From Enterococcus sp. BWR-S5 (GTDB taxonomy: Bacteria > Bacillota > Bacilli > Lactobacillales > Enterococcaceae), in assembly GCF_016745255.1 (NCBI RefSeq), contig NZ_JADOEQ010000005.1, positions 1 through 64,000 of the forward strand: a DNA stretch of 64,000 nucleotides. Reading direction: 5' to 3'. Both the position numbers and the translations under genes were made by a program. Shown one piece after another: positions 8,652 through 17,396 of this stretch. How positions within the stretch are numbered: position 1 is the stretch's first letter; the number at the start of each line of letters is the position of its first letter. The notes beneath the pieces were generated by a model. It had not been told where the DNA came from and searched no databases. It worked only from the letters and a program-made list of their open reading frames with translations.

Positions 8652-9362
8652 ATGAAATCTTCACAAGAGCAGCTTTCTTCTCGGGGATATTTACCGAAAG
8701 AAATGATTCTTAATAATTCAATTGGAAGAGAAGGATTATTCAACCAACTAAATAATTCAGATCCCGTTCAACGTTCAATGGCAGCTCGAGCATTAGGAAA
8801 GTATTACATTCTCCAAAAAGAGACCGCTCAAAAATTGCTTGAACAATTGTGCATTGAGAAAAAGCTGTACACACGCATAGAGATTTGTGATGCTTTGACT
8901 AAGGGAGACAGTGAGACAGTTTCTGCGATGATTCCATATATAACTTATCTTGGAAATAATCAATATCGTTCCATAGAAGAAGCGAAAACTTCCAAAAAGA
9001 AATCTTACCCGCTTCCAAGAGGTCTTATTGCTCGTACAATTGGACGTATGGAGGCATCGATAGCAGACACGTTGCTGAAAAATTTATCACAGGAAGAATA
9101 TGCACCGGAAATACTCGAAGGGTTGGGCTATTTAATTTTCAATCATCCTGAGCTGCAGACAGTGGAAAACTATGAAGAGGCAAGGGGCTATTACGAACAA
9201 TATAAGAATAACTTGTTATTTGTATGGAAGTTCGTTATTTTTAGTTCTGTTTTTCCATATAGATACGTAGATAAAATCTTATCTGATGTAGCTTTAGAGT
9301 TTCCTCAAGAAGCGATTCAACGAGAATTGAAAAGAACGCTTGTTATTTGTAAAAAACATTGA
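8652..9362 (+). CDS. HEAT-repeat-like protein of unknown function
   Basis: Predicted 236-aa soluble, all-helical protein. DPVQRSMAARALGKYYILQ, LYTRIEICDALTKGDSETVSAMIPYI and GLIARTIGRMEASIADTLLKNL look like consecutive HEAT/PBS-lyase-type helical hairpins, which usually act as protein-binding scaffolds. There are no catalytic motifs, signal peptide or membrane segment. GGAG lies 6 nt before the ATG, and the gene begins 21 bp after the aldo/keto reductase, so an operon is likely. A strong terminator lies 160 bp downstream. I cannot name a function. Confidence 0.65.
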   Translation: MKSSQEQLSSRGYLPKEMILNNSIGREGLFNQLNNSDPVQRSMAARALGKYYILQKETAQKLLEQLCIEKKLYTRIEICDALTKGDSETVSAMIPYITYLGNNQYRSIEEAKTSKKKSYPLPRGLIARTIGRMEASIADTLLKNLSQEEYAPEILEGLGYLIFNHPELQTVENYEEARGYYEQYKNNLLFVWKFVIFSSVFPYRYVDKILSDVALEFPQEAIQRELKRTLVICKKH

Positions 9363-9901
9363 TTGAGCGTCAAAAGTTTACAGAATGAAAAAGTTTCAGT
9401 CACAAAAAATTCAAATTTTGGCAGTAGAATGTAATCAAATAAGAAATTGAAATTAAGTGTGAATTTCATTTGTGTAAACTCCAATGACCCATTCAGTCCT
9501 CCTAAACTGAAACGGTCGTCAAAAAGAATCTCTTCAGCTAGTGTGTGGGCTGAAGAGATTCTTTTTTTGTTTTAGTTAATCCCAAACGACTGGAAGAAGA
9601 CCTTATTGTGTAGGTGGGTTCTACAAGGCATTGCTAATAAAATTTTTTAGGGGGAACAAGAGAACAAATGTTTTCTAAGATGGAACGCTTCTTACTGCAA
9701 TTTCTCTCAATATTTGTTAAAATGGTACAGTATACAGTTCTGTAATAGAAAATATAGATACAACTTTTATAAAGAAAAATCAATAGAATAATGAGGTTTG
9801 TATAAAAAGTGTTCGATAAAAGAGTTAGCTGTTCTTCATTTTCTTTTTGAGTAAGGATAACAGAAATAATACATCCAAATTTTCTAGGGAGCCAAATATC
9901 A
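9363..9901. other. Gene-poor stretch upstream of the polA leader repeats
   Basis: Apart from the terminator at 9521-9568, I see no supported gene here. The sequence is AT-rich with short open frames only. The promoter for polA presumably lies in the right half, but no clear -35/-10 pair stands out. Confidence 0.5.
9521..9568. terminator. Strong, probably bidirectional terminator
   Basis: AAAAAGAATCTCTTCAGC (9521-9538) pairs with GCTGAAGAGATTCTTTTT (from 9549), with a 10-nt loop and runs of A before and T after. It ends the aldo/keto reductase and HEAT-like transcript. Confidence 0.9.
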
Positions 9902-10250
9902 GGACACAATAATGAAGAAATGGTTCAATGACTTGAATGATTTCCTCAATATATCAAAGGAGAGCCATTTCCCTTTTACCAAGAATTTTAGAGTATGGAA
10001 ATGTGCTCCTACGGTTCTCGTATCACTGCGATCCTCGTCGCAAAGCATTAAGCCTAGATCGCTTGGCTACCGGACCACAAAAATGAAGAAAGTAGACAAT
10101 TACTTGACTACATTCCTCAATATATCAAAGGAGAGCCATTTCCCTTTTATCAAGAATACTAGGGAACTGGACATCGGACCACAAAAATGAAGAAATCAGT
10201 CAATGACTTGAATGATTTCCTCAACATAAAAAAGGAGAGCACAAATGGCA
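9902..10250 (+). repeat. Three imperfect tandem copies of the polA leader unit
   Basis: A unit of about 100 bp occurs at 9902-9991, 10072-10162 and 10176-10250. Each copy runs GGAC(C)ACAAWAATGAAGAAA, a variable stretch, TGAYTW..TTCCTCAAYATA, then AAAGGAGAGC. In copy 3 the AAGGAG is the ribosome-binding site of polA; in copies 1 and 2 AAAGGAGAGCCATTTCCC is not followed by a usable start. About 66 bp of unrelated sequence separates copies 1 and 2. Each copy opens with an ATG and stays open for 30 codons or so (MKK...FLNISKES). A continuous 92-codon frame, 9912-10190, spans copies 1 and 2. Whether any peptide is made is unknown. Confidence 0.75.
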
Positions 10251-12890
10251 AAAAACAAATTATTATTAGTAGATGGAAATAGCGTGGCTTTTCGAGCATT
10301 TTTTGCTTTGCACAATTCTTTAGAGCGTTTTAAGAATAAAAATGGGCTGCATACTAATGCTATTTATGCCTTTAACAACATGTTTGAAAACGTGATGACA
10401 AAAGAACAACCGACCCACGTGCTGGTTGCATTCGATGCAGGAAAAACTACTTTCAGAACGGAATTTTATGCAGAATACAAGGCTGGACGCTCGAAAACAC
10501 CTGGTGAATTCAAAGAGCAGATGCCTTATATTCGTGAATTGTTAACGGGACTGGGTGTTCAATATTACGAACTGGAAAATTACGAAGCAGATGATATCAT
10601 TGGTACTTTGGCAAATAAAGTACCAAAGGAAGAGTTTGATGTGGTTGTTCTTTCGGGAGACCGAGATTTGACTCAACTTGCAACCGAAACGGTGAAGGTT
10701 GACATCACGGTGAAGGGTGTCAGTGATATTGAATCGTACACACCTGAATATGTTGCAGAGAAATATGATGGTCTTACACCATTGCAAATTATTGATATGA
10801 AGGGCTTGGCTGGAGATACTTCTGATAACATTCCAGGTGTAACCAAAATTGGAGAGAAAACAGCAATCAAGCTTTTGAAAGAATATGGCTCTGTTGAAGG
10901 TGTTTACGAGCACATTGACGACATGAAGAAAAGCAAGATGAAAGAAAATCTGATTAATGATAAAGAAAATGCCTTCTTATCAAAACGTTTGGCAACAATA
11001 GAAATAAATGCACCGGTTGAGGTTGATATAGACAGCCTGAAATATGAAGGAAAAGACTTGGAAAAGCTTGTACCTTTCTATAAGGAAATGGAGTTCAAGC
11101 AATTTTTAAGCAAGCTGAATATAGAAGAAGAAGTTCAGCCAATGGAAGATATTCATTTTGATGTGGTGCATGAATTTACTGAAGATATGTTTACTGACGA
11201 CATGGCACTTTACGTAGAAATGCTGGAAGACAATTATCATACCTCTCCTATCGTTGGGGTTGCATGGGGCAATGATAAGAAAATTTATACAACAAATGAT
11301 TTGGCATTGTTTGAAACCCCTGCATTTGTAAATTGGTTATTATCTGATAGCTACAAGAAAAAAGTATATGATATGAAACGGACATATGTGGCATTGAATC
11401 GTTATACGGGAAAAATGCAGGGCGTAGTTTTCGACGTGTTGCTTGCAGCTTATCTACTCGATACCAATGACAATAGTGCGGATATTGAAGGCGTGGCACA
11501 GCATTACGGCTATACAGATATTCAATCCGATGAAGCAATCTATGGCAAGGGCGCAAAAAAAGGCTTGCCTGAAGATGAAGAGAAATTCTTTAGCCATCTT
11601 GCAAGAAAGGTACAGGCAATCAATATTCTTTCTGAAAAACTGGATGAAGAGTTAACAGAAAAAAATCAGGCAGACCTTTTCTATAAGATGGAGCTGCCGT
11701 TATCCAAGATTTTAGGTGATATGGAGATTACAGGGATACGTGTAGATGCTCAGCGCTTGAGAGAAATGGGTCTTGAATTCTCCGAACGATTAACAGAAAT
11801 CGAACAGAAAATTTATGCAGAAGCAGGAGAAGAATTTAACTTGAATTCTCCGAAACAGCTTGGTGTAATTTTATTCGAAAAAATGGGCCTTCCTGTTATC
11901 AAAAAGACGAAAACGGGATACTCAACAGCTGTTGATGTCTTGGAACAGTTGAAAGAGCAGGCACCGATTGTTGAAGATATTTTGACCTATCGACAAATTG
12001 CAAAAATTCAATCAACCTATATTGAAGGCTTGCTGAAGGTTATTCAGCCGGACGAAAAAATCCATACTCGTTATGTCCAGACACTTACGCAGACAGGTCG
12101 TTTAAGTTCTGTCGATCCGAATTTACAGAATATCCCTATTCGTTTAGATGAGGGACGAAAGATTCGTCAAGCGTTTATTCCAAGAGCGGAAAACTGGCTA
12201 ATTTTTTCTTCTGACTATTCTCAGATTGAGTTGAGAGTATTGGCGCATATTTCAGACGACGAACATCTGAAACAGGCCTTTATTGAAGGACAGGATATCC
12301 ATGCCAGCACAGCGATGCGTGTATTTGGCTTGGAGAAAGCAGAAGATGTGACACCGAATATGCGTCGTCAAGCGAAGGCTGTAAATTTCGGAATAGTATA
12401 TGGAATCAGCGATTATGGACTGTCGCAGAATTTGGGGATTACTCGTAAGCAGGCGCAGCAATATATCGATACCTATTTCGAAAAATATCCGGGTGTTAAA
12501 AAATATATGGAAGATATTGTACGTGAAGCGAAGGACAAGGGCTATGTAGAGACTCTTTACCATCGCAGACGTTACTTGAATGACATCAATTCACGCAATT
12601 TCAATCTTCGTTCATTCGCTGAGCGAACAGCAATCAACACACCGATTCAAGGAAGTGCAGCAGATATTTTGAAGCTTGCAATGATTAACATGGCAGAGCG
12701 ATTGAAGAAAGAAAAGCTTGAAGCAACCATGCTTTTACAGGTTCATGATGAGTTGGTTTTTGAGGTACCTGAAAAGGAATTGGATACGTTGAAAGAAATT
12801 GTTAGAGAAGAAATGGAAAATGCTGTAAGCCTTCATGTTCCGCTGATTACAGATAGCAGCTGGGGCAAAACATGGTATGAAGCAAAATAG
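10245..12890 (+). CDS. polA: DNA polymerase I
   Basis: Predicted 881-aa DNA repair and Okazaki-fragment polymerase. Residues 1-290 are the 5'-3' exonuclease (LLLVDGNSVAFRAFFAL, YEADDIIGTLA, LSGDRDLTQL, MKGLAGDTSDNIPG). Residues about 300-470 are the 3'-5' exonuclease-like domain, where the expected DxE appears as LYVEML without the Asp, so proofreading is probably lost, as in Bacillus enzymes. The polymerase domain has motif A DYSQIELR (D657), motif B RRQAKAVNFGIVYG and motif C VHDE (834-836). The start follows AAAGGAGAGCACAA. The gene sits behind a threefold repeated leader and has its own terminator at 12928. Confidence 0.98.
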   Translation: MAKNKLLLVDGNSVAFRAFFALHNSLERFKNKNGLHTNAIYAFNNMFENVMTKEQPTHVLVAFDAGKTTFRTEFYAEYKAGRSKTPGEFKEQMPYIRELLTGLGVQYYELENYEADDIIGTLANKVPKEEFDVVVLSGDRDLTQLATETVKVDITVKGVSDIESYTPEYVAEKYDGLTPLQIIDMKGLAGDTSDNIPGVTKIGEKTAIKLLKEYGSVEGVYEHIDDMKKSKMKENLINDKENAFLSKRLATIEINAPVEVDIDSLKYEGKDLEKLVPFYKEMEFKQFLSKLNIEEEVQPMEDIHFDVVHEFTEDMFTDDMALYVEMLEDNYHTSPIVGVAWGNDKKIYTTNDLALFETPAFVNWLLSDSYKKKVYDMKRTYVALNRYTGKMQGVVFDVLLAAYLLDTNDNSADIEGVAQHYGYTDIQSDEAIYGKGAKKGLPEDEEKFFSHLARKVQAINILSEKLDEELTEKNQADLFYKMELPLSKILGDMEITGIRVDAQRLREMGLEFSERLTEIEQKIYAEAGEEFNLNSPKQLGVILFEKMGLPVIKKTKTGYSTAVDVLEQLKEQAPIVEDILTYRQIAKIQSTYIEGLLKVIQPDEKIHTRYVQTLTQTGRLSSVDPNLQNIPIRLDEGRKIRQAFIPRAENWLIFSSDYSQIELRVLAHISDDEHLKQAFIEGQDIHASTAMRVFGLEKAEDVTPNMRRQAKAVNFGIVYGISDYGLSQNLGITRKQAQQYIDTYFEKYPGVKKYMEDIVREAKDKGYVETLYHRRRYLNDINSRNFNLRSFAERTAINTPIQGSAADILKLAMINMAERLKKEKLEATMLLQVHDELVFEVPEKELDTLKEIVREEMENAVSLHVPLITDSSWGKTWYEAK

Positions 12891-12927
12891 GCTGTCGGTA
12901 CAACGGAAATAAGTGGATGAGTGAAGT

Positions 12928-12960
12928 GGGATGTTAGCGATTCGGCTAATGTCCCATTTT
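12928..12960 (+). terminator. Terminator between polA and mutM
   Basis: GGGATGTTAGC (12928-12938) pairs with GCTAATGTCCC (12945-12955) with one wobble, followed by ATTTTG. A TATAAT at 12975-12980 just beyond may be the -10 of a separate mutM promoter. Confidence 0.75.
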
Positions 12961-13025
12961 GTACTATTACCTTGTATAATTAACGTATAGGAAAATGAAA
13001 AAGAGCATAGATTGGAGGCGTAAAT

Positions 13026-13871
13026 ATGCCGGAATTACCAGAAGTAGAAACAGTTCGTAAAGGGCTGGAAAAACTAGTTGTCGGGAAAGAAATTGCTGCT
13101 GTAGAAGTGTTATGGGGAAGAATCATCGAGCAGCCTGAAAAGGAACTATTCGAGTTATCTCTAGTTGGGCAGACAATTGAAAAAATGGAACGACGAGGAA
13201 AGTTTTTGATTTTTAAGCTAACAGATTTTGATATGGTCTCTCATCTGCGAATGGAAGGAAAGTATGAGTTCCATGAATCGAAAAATGATCCAGTGATGAA
13301 GCATACCCATGTCCGTTTTGCATTTACTGATGATACAGAGTTACGTTATTTAGATGTGCGAAAGTTTGGGCGAATGGTACTGGTTGAAAAAGATACATCT
13401 AATGACTACAAAGGAATTTTGTCATTGGGACCGGAGCCAGTTCCGGAAAAGTTTTTACTGAAGCCTTTCCAAGCGGGACTGAAAAAGCATCATAAGGCAA
13501 TCAAGCCACTTTTGTTGGACCAGAAGCTAGTTACAGGATTAGGAAATATCTATGTGGATGAAGCACTGTGGGAGGCGAAAATTCATCCGGAGCAGCCGGC
13601 AAATACGCTGACCAAAAAGGAAACAGAGCTTCTTTATCAAGCAATTATTGATGTACTAGCTCGTGCTGTTGAAGCAGGGGGAACTACGATTCGCAGCTAT
13701 TTAAATGCATTGGGAGAGGCAGGAAAATTTCAAATATCGCTTCATGCGTATGGTCAAACGGGAGAACCATGTCTCCGCTGCGGTACACCTATTCAGAAAA
13801 TTAAGGTCGCTCAGCGAGGAACGCATTTTTGTCCGAATTGTCAAAGAGTGAAAGCGAGGAGAAGCAAATGA
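13026..13871 (+). CDS. mutM: Formamidopyrimidine-DNA glycosylase
   Basis: Predicted 281-aa base-excision repair enzyme (Fpg) that removes 8-oxoguanine and other oxidised purines and cuts the abasic site. The N-terminus is MPELPEVETVRKGL, giving the catalytic Pro and Glu after Met removal. The H2TH region contains KPLLLDQKLVTGLGNIYVDEAL. The C-terminal zinc finger has Cys 249, 252, 269 and 272. The start follows GGAGG. Its stop overlaps the coaE start by 4 nt (ATGA), so mutM and coaE are translationally coupled, as in many Firmicutes. Confidence 0.98.
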   Translation: MPELPEVETVRKGLEKLVVGKEIAAVEVLWGRIIEQPEKELFELSLVGQTIEKMERRGKFLIFKLTDFDMVSHLRMEGKYEFHESKNDPVMKHTHVRFAFTDDTELRYLDVRKFGRMVLVEKDTSNDYKGILSLGPEPVPEKFLLKPFQAGLKKHHKAIKPLLLDQKLVTGLGNIYVDEALWEAKIHPEQPANTLTKKETELLYQAIIDVLARAVEAGGTTIRSYLNALGEAGKFQISLHAYGQTGEPCLRCGTPIQKIKVAQRGTHFCPNCQRVKARRSK

Positions 13872-14461
13872 CTCTTGTATTAGGACTGACAGGCAGTATT
13901 GCGACGGGAAAGAGTACAGCAGTTGAAGTGTTTCGAAAGGCTGGTTATCCTGTGGTGGATTCTGATTTAATTGCACGCGAAGTAGTAGAGCCTGGAACAC
14001 CTGGTTTGGCAGCAATTGTTGCTTATTTTGGCAAGAACATACTAAACTCAGACGGCACGCTAAATCGGAAAGCTTTAGGACAGCTGATTTTTTCTGATGA
14101 CCAGAAGAGGACAGCGCTGAATCAACTACTGGCTCCTTTTTTGGAAGAAAAAATTGTAGGAGATATTCAAGCGGCAAAAAAGACAAGTGATTTAGTGATT
14201 GCAGATATTCCATTGCTTTATGAGCAGGGCTATGAGCGCCATGTGGATCAGGTAGCCGTTGTTTATATTCCGGAAAAGCTGCAGGTTGAACGGCTGATGA
14301 AGCGTAACCATCTAACAGAAGATGAGGCACAGCAGCGAGTGAAGAGTCAGGAATCAATCGAAATGAAAAAAAATAAAGCAGATGTTGTATTCGATAATCA
14401 AGGAACAGTGGCAGAGCTTGAAAAACAGATTCATGAATGGTTAGAAGGAACGTATTATTAA
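13868..14461 (+). CDS. coaE: Dephospho-CoA kinase
   Basis: Predicted 197-aa cytoplasmic kinase for the last step of coenzyme A synthesis, phosphorylating the ribose 3'-OH of dephospho-CoA with ATP. The P-loop GSIATGKST is at residues 9-17. DSDLIAREVVEPG and ADIPLLYE are the substrate-binding motifs, and RLMKRNHLTEDEAQQR is the lid region. An in-frame start 39 nt upstream inside mutM is unlikely: the ATG at 13868 follows GAGGAG and makes the usual ATGA overlap. A terminator follows at 14488. Confidence 0.97.
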   Translation: MTLVLGLTGSIATGKSTAVEVFRKAGYPVVDSDLIAREVVEPGTPGLAAIVAYFGKNILNSDGTLNRKALGQLIFSDDQKRTALNQLLAPFLEEKIVGDIQAAKKTSDLVIADIPLLYEQGYERHVDQVAVVYIPEKLQVERLMKRNHLTEDEAQQRVKSQESIEMKKNKADVVFDNQGTVAELEKQIHEWLEGTYY

Positions 14462-14487
14462 CCTGCTTAAGCGATTATTTGGGTAGA

Positions 14488-14540
14488 ACCGGTAGACAGT
14501 TTAGGATGGACTGTTTTTAGAGAAACTGTCTATGGTTTTT
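14488..14540 (+). terminator. Terminator after coaE
   Basis: TAGACAGTTT (14493-14502) pairs with AAACTGTCTA (14523-14532). An outer ACC/GGT pairing adds to the stem, which is followed by a T run to 14540. Confidence 0.7.
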
Positions 14541-14617
14541 AATCGTATGAGTAGCTGTTGCAAAGCTAAATAGGAAGAATTCTTTCTATATATTAAAAAG
14601 GAAAAGAGGAGAAAAAA

Positions 14618-15330
14618 ATGAAAAAGAAAATAAGTATATTGGTGTTGCTATGTCTATTGTTAGTCGGCTGTTCTGCTGAAAAAGAACCCGAGAAAACAGG
14701 TGCTTCTGAAACTGCCGAGCCGTGGATTACCTTTGATACGACAGTAATTGAAGCGAATGAATATGGCAGCTTTGATCTTTCAGGAACATCAGAAAGTTCA
14801 TTCACTATGCGCTATAAGAAGTCTGTCAAAACAATTCTGGTAAAGGATAATCAATTCAAGCGATGTATGACAAAGATTTTCCGGACGAGCTGGAAATAAG
14901 CTTTGAGCGTTCAAGCGATGACGAACCGATTGTCCAAAGATTTACACTGGATTACAGCAAATATATAGCAAAAAATGAAGCAGATGAACAGTTGGTTAAG
15001 GACGTTGCGGAGCGGATGCCGCCGCTTTTGGAAACGATTGTTGCTGAGTCCGAAGGTCAGATTCTTCAAATTGAGCCGGTTCTTGGTAACTACAGAATGC
15101 TGAAGGTTGTTGTTCCTTTGAGTGTGAAATATGAAAGGAACGGGGAGAAAAAACGGATTATGGACACTCTGGGCCATGATATTCAGGCAAGAACGGCAGA
15201 AGTATTATATCCGGATGGAGAGAAGATTCCCTATCTGTATTTCCGTTATAATGAAACCAATGAACTGTTGGGATCGTCTCAGCTGCTTTATAGAAATAGA
15301 TTTACACTTAGCGATGCGGAGAGCTATTGA
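14618..15330 (+). pseudogene. Lipoprotein gene broken by a single frameshift
   Basis: The first part (14618-14899) encodes a signal peptide with lipobox LLVGC and about 70 mature residues, then shifts at about 14850-14862 into a short nonsense tail ending at 14899. The second part (14863-15330) continues in the -1 frame with a compact acidic domain (MYDKDFPDELEISFERSSDD to the stop). Read together through a shift near GATAATCAATTCAAGCG they give one lipoprotein of about 235 aa. The frame relation fits loss of one base. No slippery heptamer is visible, so a programmed shift is unlikely; a mutation or a sequencing error is the better reading. I do not recognise the domain. The ribosome-binding site is AAGAGGAG before the ATG. 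Confidence 0.75.
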
Positions 15331-15437
15331 TTAATCGAGAGTATAGACTGCAAAATCAATGCAGCTCAGCTAGCTGTTTCCTCAGAGCAGCAAGTCATAA
15401 GAAATCACTTTGAATAACTGGTATATCAAACATTTCA

Positions 15438-15446
15438 TGTTATAAT
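15438..15446 (+). promoter_or_regulatory. Extended -10 promoter for nrdR-dnaB-dnaI
   Basis: TGTTATAAT is a perfect extended -10 (TGnTATAAT) 40 nt before the nrdR start. No good -35 lies 17 nt upstream, which is usual for extended -10 promoters. Confidence 0.6.
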
Positions 15447-15485
15447 ATAACTACTACTTAAATAAATAAAAATGAGGTGATCATT

Positions 15486-15971
15486 GTGCGTTGTCCAAGA
15501 TGTCATCATAATAATTCCAGAGTCATTGACAGCCGTCAAGCTGATGATGGAAGAGCCATTAGAAGAAGAAGAGAATGTGAAAGCTGCCATAACCGTTTTA
15601 CTACCTTTGAACGAATTGAAGCCGCTCCGCTGCTTGTCATCAAGAAAAATGGGGATCGTGAAGAATTTAACCGAGATAAGATTTTGAGAGGGTTGATTCG
15701 CTCTGCGGAAAAGAGACCTGTAACAATGGAACAAATGGTCAAAATTGTAGATAATGTGGAAAACCGTGTACGAGAGCTTGGTGAAAATGAAGTGTCTACT
15801 ACACTGATTGGCGAGTATGTCATGGAAGATTTAGTTACCTTGGATGAGATTTCGTACATCCGTTTTGCCAGTGTCTATCGTCAGTTTAAAGATATGAGTG
15901 TATTCTTGAAAGAGCTTCAGGAAATTGTTGACAAAGCAAACGCTGAAAAAAAAGATGCGGAGCAGGAATAG
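15486..15971 (+). CDS. nrdR: Transcriptional repressor NrdR
   Basis: Predicted 161-aa ATP/dATP-sensing repressor of ribonucleotide reductase genes. An N-terminal zinc ribbon has Cys 3, 6, 31 and 34 (MRCPRC...CESC). An ATP-cone follows at about residues 49-139 (VIKKNGDREEFNRDKILRGL). The GTG at 15477 is part of the GAGGTGA Shine-Dalgarno sequence. The GTG at 15486 gives the standard MRCP start and the usual length, so it is chosen. It leads an operon with dnaB (12 bp apart) and dnaI, as in other Lactobacillales. Confidence 0.97.
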   Translation: MRCPRCHHNNSRVIDSRQADDGRAIRRRRECESCHNRFTTFERIEAAPLLVIKKNGDREEFNRDKILRGLIRSAEKRPVTMEQMVKIVDNVENRVRELGENEVSTTLIGEYVMEDLVTLDEISYIRFASVYRQFKDMSVFLKELQEIVDKANAEKKDAEQE

Positions 15972-15983
15972 GGAGGTCTTTCC

Positions 15984-17396
15984 GTGAAAAATAACAGGAA
16001 AGAGGTCCAACCGAAACAGCTATTCAAAGTATTGGTAAATGCCCCGTTTTCCGATGTAGAAAAGGAAATACTGACTTTTTTATATCAGCCAATTGTTGGT
16101 GCTGGTGCGTATAGTTTATTTTTGACCCTTCTGTCGGAGGTTCGTTATTCTGGTTTAAGTGAGGCACTGTTTCACAGAGAATTGATTTTGCTGCTGGATA
16201 TGGGAAGTAAACAGTTGGAGGAAGCACGTACCAAGCTAGAGGGAATCGGTCTTTTAGACACCTTTGTTAAGGAGGATGCCGAGCTGGGATTCACGTATAT
16301 CTACCGCTTGAATCGTCCGGAAACTGTGGAGAGCTTTTTTAAGGACGAGATATTATCCTTAACCTTATTGAACCAAGTTGGTGAGAAGAAGTTTAATCAG
16401 TTGTTTGAACGTTTTCAGCCTCAATATATTGAGCTAGATGATTATGAAAATGTTTCGTCCGGTTTTCGTGAAGCCTATAGCTTTAGAGAAGAACAGCTTA
16501 TTACAGAGGCTCCCCGTTTACAGGAAATAAAGAGTACATTTGAAGACCCTGTCTCAAAAAGAGACATTTCCGTTGTGGATTCAACGGCGTTTGATTGGGA
16601 ATTTTTCTTATCGCAGCTAGAGCATTTTGGTTTGAAGCTGCCTGAAAATAAGGATGGGCTGAAGGAAGAAATTTATCTATACAATCGCTTGTATGGGATG
16701 GATGAACTGGAAATGTTGGATTTTGTCAAAGATTCTTTTGATTATCATACCAATGAAATCAATCGAAGAGTTTTAAGACAGGTTATTGATCGCTCGTATC
16801 GTGAAAATAAACAGCAAAAGCCAAGCCAGGTGAAAAGAAATGATGAGGTTTTACTGACTGAAGAAGAGCAGCGCTCCTACCGTTTCAACTCGTTAAAAAT
16901 GGACGGCTTCACGGAGGCGGACATTCGCTCAATTATTGACAGTGAAAGCATTCCACCGTTGAAATATCTAGCGGCTGTTCAGAAGCAGACAGGTGGCTTT
17001 GGCACAGGGCAAGAGGAACGAATTGTTGAAAATCTAGTAAGACGTTCCGGTTTGCCGAACAGTGTTATCAATATTTTGATATCCTATGTCTTGGTTATCC
17101 AAAAGCAACCAACCTTAACGAGTAGTTATGTCAATACGATTGCCAACGACTGGGCGAAAAAAGAGATTTTCTCTCCTGAAAAGGCAATGACTTATTTAAA
17201 AGAAAAGCAAACAGAAAACCAAAAGAAACGCCAGAATAGAAGCTATTCATCGAATAGGAATCAGCAAGTTGTGCGGAAAGAGAAGCTACCGGATTGGGTG
17301 GATAATCCAGTACCGGAAGAAAAGCTGTCAAGAGAAGCACAGGAAAAGCTGGATAAAGAAATGGAAGATTTTTTACGGAGACGAGGTGAACGATAA
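15984..17396 (+). CDS. dnaB: Replication initiation and membrane attachment protein DnaB
   Basis: Predicted 470-aa primosomal protein that helps DnaD and DnaI load the replicative helicase at oriC and restart sites in low-GC Gram-positives. The N-terminal half is winged-helix-like (ILTFLYQPIVGAGAYSLFLTLL). A DnaB/DnaD-type domain lies near residues 290-400 (SYRFNSLKMDGFTEADIRSIID, SVINILISYVLVIQ). The tail is charged and rich in Gln, Lys and Arg. The start is GTG behind GGGAGGTC. Its stop shares one base with the dnaI start (TAATG), so the two are coupled. Confidence 0.95.
   Translation: MKNNRKEVQPKQLFKVLVNAPFSDVEKEILTFLYQPIVGAGAYSLFLTLLSEVRYSGLSEALFHRELILLLDMGSKQLEEARTKLEGIGLLDTFVKEDAELGFTYIYRLNRPETVESFFKDEILSLTLLNQVGEKKFNQLFERFQPQYIELDDYENVSSGFREAYSFREEQLITEAPRLQEIKSTFEDPVSKRDISVVDSTAFDWEFFLSQLEHFGLKLPENKDGLKEEIYLYNRLYGMDELEMLDFVKDSFDYHTNEINRRVLRQVIDRSYRENKQQKPSQVKRNDEVLLTEEEQRSYRFNSLKMDGFTEADIRSIIDSESIPPLKYLAAVQKQTGGFGTGQEERIVENLVRRSGLPNSVINILISYVLVIQKQPTLTSSYVNTIANDWAKKEIFSPEKAMTYLKEKQTENQKKRQNRSYSSNRNQQVVRKEKLPDWVDNPVPEEKLSREAQEKLDKEMEDFLRRRGER

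Noticed and set aside
9634-9909. 91-codon minus-strand frame upstream of polA
   Set aside because: It is AT-rich with a Phe/Ile/Tyr/Cys composition typical of chance frames, has no ribosome-binding site and lies antisense to the likely polA promoter region.
9912-10190. 92-codon frame across polA leader copies 1 and 2 as a real gene
   Set aside because: Listed as part of the repeat; there is no ribosome-binding site of its own and the codon pattern reflects the repeated leader.
14850-14865. Programmed -1 frameshift in the split lipoprotein
   Set aside because: No X-XXY-YYZ slippery heptamer or following pseudoknot is visible at the junction.
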